Source: UBA7887 sp964408735 (GTDB lineage Bacteria; Pseudomonadota; Alphaproteobacteria; UBA7887). From it: a DNA stretch of 18,863 nucleotides. The position numbers and the translations under genes are program-made. The stretch lies in assembly GCA_964408735.1 (NCBI GenBank), contig CAYPAX010000089.1, forward strand, positions 1 through 18,863, written 5' to 3'. Under the pieces are notes generated by a model. That model saw only the letters and a list, made by a program, of their open reading frames with translations, had not been told where the DNA came from and did not search any database. Shown here piece after piece: positions 1 through 5,422 of the stretch; within the stretch, counting starts at the first letter, position 1, and each line of letters starts with the position of its first letter.

Positions 1-78
1 TGGTCGGAGCGAGTGGATTCGAACCACCGACCCCTTGTCCCCCAGACAAGTGCGCTAACCAGACTGCGCCACGCTCCG
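1..78 (-). tRNA. tRNA-Pro (anticodon GGG)
   Basis: Read on the minus strand, the sequence folds as a full cloverleaf. The acceptor stem is CGGAGCG paired with CGCTCCG, followed by discriminator A and an encoded CCA at positions 3-1. The T-arm carries GGTTCGAATCC. The anticodon stem CTTGT/ACAAG closes the seven-base loop CTGGGGG, whose middle bases are GGG, so it reads CCC and CCU proline codons. It lies 63 nt downstream of the MerR gene on the same strand and could be transcribed separately. The whole gene is present although it touches the window edge. Confidence 0.96.
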
Positions 79-141
79 ACCGGTCGGGGACCGGAACATA
101 CTGATCCCGAGTGACGCGCGCAAGCCGCGCGCGGTGTTCGC

Positions 142-606
142 CTACAATGCCTTGCGCAGGCGGCGGCAAATATCATCAAGCTCGGCGAGGACGGCCTCCA
201 GGCTGTCGTCCTCGGGCGGCTGCGCCGCCGTTGGTTCCCCGGCTGCTGGTGCTGCCTGTGGCGTATCCTCGGAGAGCCCGTTGGCGCGCTCCTGCAGCAC
301 CTTGACGCCACCCTCGCGCAGCAGCTTCTGCACCCCTTTGATGGTGTAACCGTCGTCATAGAGCAGCTCGCGCACGCCGCGCAGCAGGGTAATGTCCTCG
401 GGCCGGTAATAGCGCCGGCCGCCTCCCCGCTTCATGGGCCTGATCTGCGAGAACTTGGTCTCCCAGAAGCGCAAGACATGCTGCGGCACGTCGAGAACGT
501 CGCTGACTTCGCTGATGGTGCGAAAGGCCTTGGCCGACTTCCGCGTCCTGGCCGCACGCCCAGCGTCAGGCGCCACAGTGGTCCCGTCGGCACCCTCGGC
601 GCTCAT
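142..606 (-). CDS. MerR-family transcriptional regulator (ihfA-linked)
   Basis: A 154-aa DNA-binding regulator of the MerR superfamily. Residues about 28-98 form the winged helix-turn-helix: FRTISEVSDVL, then VLRFWETKF, then the GGGRRYYRPEDI wing and a helix ending VQKLLREGG. The N-terminal 25 residues are low in complexity. The C-terminal tail is Pro/Ala/Glu-rich and ends in a short acidic-basic helix, with no effector domain and no metal-binding cysteines, so it is not a classical metal-sensing MerR. Its ATG overlaps the ihfA stop in an ATGA, which fixes the start and implies translational coupling. A short MerR protein after ihfA is a recurrent alphaproteobacterial arrangement. Its targets are unknown. 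Confidence 0.9.
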   Translation of the reverse strand: MSAEGADGTTVAPDAGRAARTRKSAKAFRTISEVSDVLDVPQHVLRFWETKFSQIRPMKRGGGRRYYRPEDITLLRGVRELLYDDGYTIKGVQKLLREGGVKVLQERANGLSEDTPQAAPAAGEPTAAQPPEDDSLEAVLAELDDICRRLRKAL

Positions 607-911
607 TCATCGCCCCCGCCGTGGTTGCCGTCGTTGATGTGATCCTTGAGCACGTGCGAGGGGCGGAATATCACCACCCGGCGCGGCAGGATTGGCACCT
701 CCTGCCCGGTCTTCGGGTTGCGCCCCACCCGTTGCGCCTTGTCGCGCACCATGAAGCTTCCGAACGAGGAGATCTTCACCGCATCTCCCTCCGCCAGGGC
801 ATCGGCCACTTTGTCGAGCACGGAAGCCACGAGTTTCGCCGAGTCGGCGCGCGACAAGCCGACCTCCTCGTACACCGCCTCGCTCAGATGGGCCCGCGTT
901 ACGGTCGCCAT
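603..911 (-). CDS. ihfA: Integration host factor subunit alpha
   Basis: A 102-aa HU/IHF-family DNA-bending protein. It forms a heterodimer with IhfB, binds the minor groove at specific sites, bends DNA sharply and supports recombination, replication and transcription. Visible family marks are the N-terminal dimerisation helices, the segment VKISSFGSF, and the beta-arm motif VGRNPKTGQEVPI, whose proline is the one that intercalates between base pairs, followed by RRVVIFRPSHVLK. Length fits IhfA (about 100 aa). A GGGAGGG ribosome binding site precedes the ATG. It lies 137 nt after plsX, and that gap contains a promoter-like sequence. fabH, commonly the gene directly upstream in this cluster, is absent. 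Alpha rather than beta is assigned partly from context. Confidence 0.93.
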   Translation of the reverse strand: MATVTRAHLSEAVYEEVGLSRADSAKLVASVLDKVADALAEGDAVKISSFGSFMVRDKAQRVGRNPKTGQEVPILPRRVVIFRPSHVLKDHINDGNHGGGDE

Positions 912-938
912 CCCAAAATCCCTCCCAGTTGAGGTATA

Positions 939-967
939 AGATTAACGCGAGCCGGAAAAACCGTCAA
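939..967 (-). promoter_or_regulatory. Candidate sigma70-type promoter for ihfA-merR
   Basis: In the AT-richer gap between plsX and ihfA the minus strand has TTGACG (967-962), a 17-nt spacer and TAATCT (944-939), about 28 nt before the ihfA ATG. An overlapping TTATAC lies just downstream and could be an alternative -10. This would allow ihfA-merR to be expressed independently of plsX. Prediction from pattern only. Confidence 0.45.
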
Positions 968-1048
968 TATCAAAGGGATGCGTTAGATCACTCACGTAAG
1001 AATAAGAGCGCAAAACGGCGGAAGTCCGGGCTTTTCGGCAGCCTCCGC

Positions 1049-2107
1049 TCAGGATGCCGCGGCTGTCCTGCCGAGCTGCTGACTGCCGTGCAGGCGGCCC
1101 AACTGTTCGGTCATGCGCGCGTTTACGTCGCCATCCACCATATCCACGGCGACCTCGATCGCCGTGGCGAAGCCGAGCGCATCGGTGCCGCCGTGGCTTT
1201 TCACCACGGTGCCGTTTACGCCGAGGAACATGGCGCCGTTGTGGCGCCGCGGATCGACTTTTTCGCGCAAGGTATGAAAGGCGCTGCGGGCGAGCAGATA
1301 GCCGAGCCGGCCGCGCCAGGAGCTGCGCAAGGCGCGTTTGAGAAAATCGCCATAGAGACGGCTGACGCCCTCGGCGGTCTTCAAGGCGACATTGCCGCTG
1401 AAACCGTCCGTGACGATGACGTCGGTCGTGCCCTTGGCCAGGTCGTCGCCTTCGACGAAGCCGTGATAGACATAGGGCGGATCCTCGGCCTCGCGCAGGC
1501 GAGCCGCGGCCTGACGCAATTCGTCGTGGCCCTTGAGCTCCTCGAAACCGACATTGAGCAGGCCGATGGTGGGATCGACCCGGCCAAGGACGGTGCTTGC
1601 GAAAACCGCTCCCATGACAGCGAAATCCACCAGATTGTCCGCGTCGCATTCGATATTGGCGCCAAGATCGAGGAAGACGCTCTCGCCGCGCCGTGTGGGA
1701 AAGACGCCTGCGATGGCGGGCCGGTCGATCTCCGGCAGCATGCGTAAGGCAAAGCGCGCCATGGCCATCAGGGCGCCAGTATTGCCGGCCGAGATCACGG
1801 CATCGGCCTCGCCCGCGCCGACGGCGCCGATGGCCAGGCCCATGCTGGACTTGCGCCCCCGCCGCAGCGCTACGGAAGGCTTGTCTTCGGCGCCAATCTG
1901 CTGGTCTGTATGAACGATGCGGACGCGATCGCCGAGCACGCGGCGATGGCGCTTCATGAGCGGCTGCAAAGCCGCCTCGTCGCCATACAGCAGGAAGTCG
2001 ACATTGGGGCGCCGCAAAGCCGCAAGGCGCACGCCACGCGCCACCATGCGGGGCGCCTCGTCGCCCCCCATCGCGTCAACCGCTATCGTGATCCTTGCCG
2101 CCGCCAT
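1049..2107 (-). CDS. plsX: Phosphate acyltransferase PlsX
   Basis: A 352-aa cytoplasmic or peripheral-membrane enzyme that converts acyl-ACP and phosphate to acyl-phosphate, the acyl donor for PlsY in phosphatidic acid synthesis. The N-terminus ITIAVDAMGGDEAP is the PlsX signature. AVISAGNTGALMA and FPTRRGESVFLDLGANIEC are the conserved central segments, and ELLKGHDEL-like (ELKGHDEL), TDVIVTDGFSGNVALKT and KSHGGTDA follow in order. Length matches the family (about 330-350 aa). It follows rpmF by 55 nt on the same strand, as in many proteobacteria. Normally fabH comes next; here only a 137-nt gap separates it from ihfA. Confidence 0.97.
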   Translation of the reverse strand: MAAARITIAVDAMGGDEAPRMVARGVRLAALRRPNVDFLLYGDEAALQPLMKRHRRVLGDRVRIVHTDQQIGAEDKPSVALRRGRKSSMGLAIGAVGAGEADAVISAGNTGALMAMARFALRMLPEIDRPAIAGVFPTRRGESVFLDLGANIECDADNLVDFAVMGAVFASTVLGRVDPTIGLLNVGFEELKGHDELRQAAARLREAEDPPYVYHGFVEGDDLAKGTTDVIVTDGFSGNVALKTAEGVSRLYGDFLKRALRSSWRGRLGYLLARSAFHTLREKVDPRRHNGAMFLGVNGTVVKSHGGTDALGFATAIEVAVDMVDGDVNARMTEQLGRLHGSQQLGRTAAAS

Positions 2108-2162
2108 GGCACCGGCTCCGATCGTTGTTGGTTCAAGCCAATTCGGATTTCAGGGCCAAAGC

Positions 2163-2348
2163 CTACACCGGATCGGCGGGCTCCACCAATTCGCGCTCGC
2201 CATAATGCCCGCAAGCCTTGCAAACGTGGTGCGGCAGCTTGAGCTCGCCGCAATTCGGGCATTCGCCAGACAAGGTCTTGGCGAGGGAATCATGGGCTCG
2301 GCGCATGTCGCGCTTGGAGCGGGTAACTTTCTTTCTCGGTACGGCCAT
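2163..2348 (-). CDS. rpmF: 50S ribosomal protein L32
   Basis: A 61-aa ribosomal protein of the large subunit. The N-terminus MAVPRKKVTRSKRDMRRAHD is diagnostic. Cysteines at residues 30, 33, 43 and 46 (CPNC and CKAC) form the zinc ribbon of the zinc-containing L32 type, so this is a zinc-dependent copy rather than a cysteine-free paralogue. It sits between yceD (67 nt upstream) and plsX (55 nt downstream), the standard yceD-rpmF-plsX order that couples rRNA maturation, ribosome assembly and lipid synthesis. Confidence 0.98.
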   Translation of the reverse strand: MAVPRKKVTRSKRDMRRAHDSLAKTLSGECPNCGELKLPHHVCKACGHYGERELVEPADPV

Positions 2349-2415
2349 CAGCCTACAGCCTCCAACGATCCTGCAAAGCGCAGCTTAGTAGAACGAATGC
2401 GGGGTGGGAGCAACC

Positions 2416-2952
2416 TCAATCCTCAGCATCGCGCAAATGCGCCAATACGGAGAATGGCGATTCGCGCCGCTCGGCCTGCGCCTCGGGAACATCAAGGGCA
2501 GCACCCTCGCTGCGTGGGTAGGGATTCAGCGCCAGGGCCAGGTGCTCTGCCACGAGTTCGCCAATATCGATGCTGTCGCCAGGGAGCGGCTCCGGCGGAT
2601 CGGCGTCTTCCAGGGAAAAGGCGATCTCGCGGACCGCCTCGCCGGTATCCTCGGCGAGGGCGAATTCGACCTCGGCTGCCACCTCGCTCACGCTCGACGC
2701 CACGGGCTCGAGGGTGACGACGCAGCGCTGGACGACGGCGGCATCGAGATCGATGCGCACGCGGATCACCTCGCCCGAGCCATCGCGGGCGGCCGTCCGG
2801 CGCACAGCAACGCGGCCGGTCAGGGAATCCAGGGCAAACAAATCGAAGCGTTGCGCCAGAGCGGCGCGCTCGTCCGCGTCGGCGACGATATCGAACAACA
2901 TAGGCTCCGTGGTGATATCGGCGACGGAGAGCGCTCTCGAAAGCTCGGTCAT
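2416..2952 (-). CDS. yceD: YceD / DUF177 family protein (23S rRNA accumulation)
   Basis: A 178-aa acidic cytoplasmic protein of the DUF177 family. Members next to rpmF are linked to 23S rRNA accumulation in bacteria and plastids; the mechanism is not settled. Family-typical features are the block VQRCVVTLEPVASSVSE, with the conserved cysteine where many members begin a CxR-type segment, then an acidic stretch, and the conserved C-terminal motif DIGELVAEHLALALNPYPR. Its ATG overlaps the stop of the UPF0174 gene by ATGA, so the two are probably translated together. Only a single cysteine is visible, so a zinc site as in some homologues is unlikely. Confidence 0.9.
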   Translation of the reverse strand: MTELSRALSVADITTEPMLFDIVADADERAALAQRFDLFALDSLTGRVAVRRTAARDGSGEVIRVRIDLDAAVVQRCVVTLEPVASSVSEVAAEVEFALAEDTGEAVREIAFSLEDADPPEPLPGDSIDIGELVAEHLALALNPYPRSEGAALDVPEAQAERRESPFSVLAHLRDAED

Positions 2953-3494
2953 GCCGGCACGACCTCGGGAAAGTCCACCTCGCCCGCCGCCAGTGCCTCG
3001 AAGGCCTGCCCGGCAAGCGCCACCTCCGCCCGCACGGCATAGCCCGCCAGGCGCCTTGCCGCGGCGAGACCGCCCGCCGGCTTGACGTTGCGCGCCAGGG
3101 CATCGGCCAGGGCATCGGCATCGCCGGCCTCGAGGGCCCCGTCATAGGCCTCGAAGCGGCCGAAATAGGCACGCGCCATGGCCTTGACCCGGCGCCCGAC
3201 GCCGAGATCCCCAGCGCCCATTTCTCTCAAATTGCGATCCATGTCATCAAAGGTGGTGTCGAGCACGGCCTGCGCAAGGCCTTCGCCGTCATCGCGCAAA
3301 CGCCGCAGCAGAAGGCTCAAATGCAGCATGATCATGTCGAATCGCCCGTCGACCGTGTCGGGAACGCCGAGATCGGCATAGAATTCGGGCTGGCGCGCCT
3401 GGGCGACGAGCGCGGCGTAAAGCGCGTTCGCTTGGCCCGATAGCGCACGATCCCGCCGCCAAAGCGCCGCCAGCCTGCCCAGCAGTCCACCCAT
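2949..3494 (-). CDS. Ubiquinol-cytochrome c chaperone family protein (UPF0174/CBP3-like)
   Basis: A 181-aa, largely helical protein of the ubiquinol-cytochrome c chaperone (CBP3/UPF0174) family. Mitochondrial relatives help cytochrome b biogenesis; the bacterial role is not established. Seen here are ANALYAALVAQARQPEFYA, DTVDGRFDMIMLHLSLLL, FDDMDRNLREMGAGDLGVG and KAMARAYFGRFEAYD, all strong family blocks. The ATG at 3494 was chosen because the family match begins there; the frame stays open further upstream only because it runs antisense to bamE. No obvious Shine-Dalgarno sequence precedes this ATG. It leads the minus-strand yceD-rpmF-plsX cluster and is divergent from bamE with a 78-nt gap. 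Confidence 0.9.
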   Translation of the reverse strand: MGGLLGRLAALWRRDRALSGQANALYAALVAQARQPEFYADLGVPDTVDGRFDMIMLHLSLLLRRLRDDGEGLAQAVLDTTFDDMDRNLREMGAGDLGVGRRVKAMARAYFGRFEAYDGALEAGDADALADALARNVKPAGGLAAARRLAGYAVRAEVALAGQAFEALAAGEVDFPEVVPA

Positions 3495-3518
3495 AATCGA
3501 TCGATCCGTCCGGAATTG

Positions 3519-3547
3519 TTGACTTCGCTGGCGGCGCGGTGAGACAT
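3519..3547 (+). promoter_or_regulatory. Candidate bamE promoter
   Basis: TTGACT at 3519-3524 is followed after 17 nt by AGACAT (3542-3547), which places a start site about 20 nt before the bamE ATG in the 78-nt divergent gap. The -35 box is good and the -10 is weak. A matching minus-strand promoter for the UPF0174 gene was not evident. Confidence 0.4.
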
Positions 3548-3572
3548 TCGCGCCGCTCGCCGAGGCCATAGC

Positions 3573-4028
3573 ATGAACGCCACACCGCACAAACCCCGCA
3601 ATCGTCCCCGCCTGTCGCCCCTCGCCGTCCTGGCGCTGCTGGCGCTCGCCGCCTGCGAGCCGCGCGTCGACACGCACGGCTTCATGCCGAACTCGGAGCT
3701 GGTGTCGCAGATCGAGGCCGGTGCACAGGACAAGTTCGAGGTGGCTGAGGTGCTGGGCTCGCCCTCGACAATGGCGACCTTCGACGACGACGTCTGGTAC
3801 TACATCACCCAGCAGAGCCGCACTTTCGCCTTCTTCAAGCCCGAGATCATCGACCAGCAGGTGCTGGTGGTAAGCTTCGACGAAGCCGACGTGGTGAGCG
3901 AGATCAACCGCTACACCATCGAGCACGGCCTGATCATCGATCCGGTCACCCGCAAGACACCCACAGCCGGCAAGGAGCTGTCGATCCTGCAGCAGATGTT
4001 CGGCAATATCGGCCGCTTCTCGAAGTAG
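3573..4028 (+). CDS. bamE: Outer membrane protein assembly factor BamE (SmpA/OmlA lipoprotein)
   Basis: A 151-aa predicted outer membrane lipoprotein of the BAM complex, which folds and inserts beta-barrel proteins. After a basic N-terminus, a hydrophobic segment (residues 14-27) ends in the lipobox LAAC, with Cys28 as the lipidated residue. The SmpA/OmlA fold follows: MPNSELVSQIEAGAQDKFEV, then VLGSPSTMATFDDDVWYYI, then a QQVLVVSFDEADVVSEI strand pair. Length is near that of alphaproteobacterial BamE proteins. It is transcribed divergently from the UPF0174 gene. No clean rho-independent terminator follows it; the next gene on this strand starts 131 nt later. Confidence 0.94.
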   Translation: MNATPHKPRNRPRLSPLAVLALLALAACEPRVDTHGFMPNSELVSQIEAGAQDKFEVAEVLGSPSTMATFDDDVWYYITQQSRTFAFFKPEIIDQQVLVVSFDEADVVSEINRYTIEHGLIIDPVTRKTPTAGKELSILQQMFGNIGRFSK

Positions 4029-4063
4029 GCCTGTCGGGGAAGCTCCCAGGGCTTGCCAAAGTT

Positions 4064-4120
4064 CCCGATTTGCTCCGGTCTCGGAGAAGTGAAGAACCCC
4101 CGGGGCAATCGGGCTATACT
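4064..4120 (+). promoter_or_regulatory. Promoter region of the nrtS-like operon with an inverted repeat
   Basis: A good -10 box, TATACT, lies at 4115-4120, about 40 nt before the small carrier gene, but no TTGACA-like -35 is at the right distance. Instead an interrupted inverted repeat surrounds that position: CCCGATTTGC (4064-4073) against GCAATCGGG (4105-4113), one base bulged. Inside it are a perfect CTCCG-GTCT-CGGAG hairpin (4073-4086) and a CCCC/GGGG palindrome (4097-4105). It could be an activator site replacing a -35 box, or part of the bamE transcript end; there is no T-run. Confidence 0.4.
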
Positions 4121-4159
4121 CCTTCTCGAAATCGCGAACCAAATCAACGGGCTCTTTGA

Positions 4160-4450
4160 ATGCCGACCTCAGATCCAGAGACCACACGGCCGCCGATCCT
4201 GCAGATGATGTTCGGCGACGGCACGCCCAAGAAGGCCGCCCTGACCGCGCTCGTCGTGGGCACGATCCTGACCACGATCAACCATGGAGACACGATAGTG
4301 GGCGGCAATATGCCGGCGGTGTGGAAGGTGCTGCTCACCTACTGCGTGCCTTACTGCGTCACCACCTGGGGTGCGGCGACGGGCAAGATCGCGCAGTGGC
4401 GCCGGGATTACGGACCGCAAGCGTTGTCTCTGGAGTACAACGAGCAATGA
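4160..4450 (+). CDS. nrtS: NrtS-like small nitrate/nitrite transporter
   Basis: A 96-aa membrane protein with two predicted helices: residues about 27-41 (LTALVVGTILTTINHGD) and about 54-72 (VWKVLLTYCVPYCVTTW). The combination of a helix ending in INHGD with a second helix containing LLTYxVPYCV matches, from memory, the NrtS family of small nitrate/nitrite carriers described in cyanobacteria and marine bacteria, which act as oligomers in the cytoplasmic membrane. The start ATG has only a weak ribosome binding site. Its stop overlaps the ATG of the PAS gene as ATGA. The tail after residue 80 is hydrophilic. Transport function here is inferred from family resemblance; a database search is needed to confirm it. 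Confidence 0.75.
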   Translation: MPTSDPETTRPPILQMMFGDGTPKKAALTALVVGTILTTINHGDTIVGGNMPAVWKVLLTYCVPYCVTTWGAATGKIAQWRRDYGPQALSLEYNEQ

Positions 4451-5043
4451 ACCTGGAGGATTTCTTCAACAAAAACAATGTCGTAGATCTCAGTTTTTTT
4501 AATTTCCGCAACGCTATCACCGCTGCCTATTTTGCCGACAAGGATTTGCGAATCCTGCGGGTGAACGACAATTTCAAGAAGTTCTTCCCGGTGCTCGGAA
4601 ACGTATCGAACGCATATTTCCCCGATGTGCTCGTACAGCTGGGCGTGCCCGGGGAGCAGATCGAGAATTTCGTCTCCAATATCGAGAACAAGGGCTTCGT
4701 GCAAATCCCCGCCATCCACATCACGATCGATGGTGAGGATCGCGTCTATTCCCTGCTGTCGACGCGCACCAAGGACGAGTCCTTTTCCTATCTCAATTGC
4801 ATTCAGGGCCAGTTCGTCGACCGTACCGAGGAGTGGAGCCTGCGCAACGAGCGCGAGCAACTGCTGGAGCGGATCTACCGCGCCGGCGATTTCCTCTCCC
4901 AGGAGCACCGCGAAAGGCGCCGCCAGCTGTCGCTGGTCGGCAAGCATGTGGAGGTGAACGTCATCGACAGCTCGGATATGCAGGCCCTCATCGAAGAGCT
5001 CCGCGATATCCAGGAGAATTTCGAGAAAAGGCTGCCTGAGTAG
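4447..5043 (+). CDS. Stand-alone PAS-domain protein coupled to nrtS
   Basis: A 198-aa soluble protein. Residues about 12-130 read as a PAS fold: SFFNFRNAITAAYFADKDLR, LRVNDNFKKFFPVLG, a helical segment, then strands around HITIDGEDRVYSLLSTR and FSYLNCIQGQFVDRTEE, the usual PAS exit into a signalling helix. Residues 130-198 are charged, helical and probably coiled-coil, with no kinase, cyclase or DNA-binding domain. From memory, similar PAS modules sit at the N-terminus of some class III adenylate/guanylate cyclases; here the output part is absent, and this was not verified. The ATG at 4447 overlaps the carrier stop, implying coupled translation. The bound ligand is unknown; nitrate, nitrite, haem and flavin are all possible. 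Confidence 0.72.
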   Translation: MNLEDFFNKNNVVDLSFFNFRNAITAAYFADKDLRILRVNDNFKKFFPVLGNVSNAYFPDVLVQLGVPGEQIENFVSNIENKGFVQIPAIHITIDGEDRVYSLLSTRTKDESFSYLNCIQGQFVDRTEEWSLRNEREQLLERIYRAGDFLSQEHRERRRQLSLVGKHVEVNVIDSSDMQALIEELRDIQENFEKRLPE

Positions 5044-5081
5044 AACGCCAACCCGACAGCCCTGTTGCTCGGGTCGGCGAG

Positions 5082-5219
5082 GTGGAAACAACGGCTGTGG
5101 CGTCGCCGGAAACCGGGACGGCTTTTCTCGGCCTGTCGAATCTGGAAATCGTCATGGGGCTGTTGGGCATCGTAGGACTCATACTCATCATAAGACTGGT
5201 GGTCGAGGCACGCAGTTGA
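5082..5219 (+). CDS. Predicted single-pass membrane microprotein (45 aa)
   Basis: A short open frame starting with GTG at 5082, 38 nt after the PAS gene and preceded by GGCGAGG as a possible ribosome binding site. The product has a polar N-terminus (about 20 residues, starting M/V-ETTAVASPETG), then one strongly hydrophobic stretch around LEIVMGLLGIVGLILIIRL, then a short charged tail LVVEARS. That is a typical small single-pass membrane protein. It may be the third gene of the nrtS-PAS operon and could assist the carrier. No family was recognised. The start codon is uncertain; an internal ATG lies just before the hydrophobic segment. Its being coding is an inference from composition and position. 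Confidence 0.5.
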   Translation: METTAVASPETGTAFLGLSNLEIVMGLLGIVGLILIIRLVVEARS

Positions 5220-5422
5220 CGCACGGTTCGCTGTTCCGGTTCCGTACTAACGGACAGAGCGGGATTCGGTTGCTATCAAGGCCTGAGCTTATGTCAGCTG
5301 AAGAACGCTAGCGGACCCAGCCGGCAGGTTCTCATGAGGGCCGGGTCTGACCCCACTCGGACATACTCAGTGCATAAGAATGTAATCATTTCAAACCGAT
5401 TTTGTCGGCATCCGCTGCGGGA

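Noticed and set aside
929..1747. 272-codon plus-strand open frame over plsX
   Set aside because: It is a shadow of plsX caused by GC-rich codon usage, with no recognisable motif.
3495..4187. Upstream extension of the UPF0174 frame to 412 codons
   Set aside because: The extra part is antisense to bamE, matches no family, and the CBP3-like homology begins at the ATG at 3494.
5243..5256. TCCGT-ACTA-ACGGA hairpin as terminator of the nrtS-like operon
   Set aside because: Only five base pairs and no T-run follow, so support is too weak to list as a feature.
5326..5352. GGGTC-T-GACCC palindrome as an insertion-sequence end or terminator
   Set aside because: The palindrome is short, has no T-run and no partner repeat nearby.
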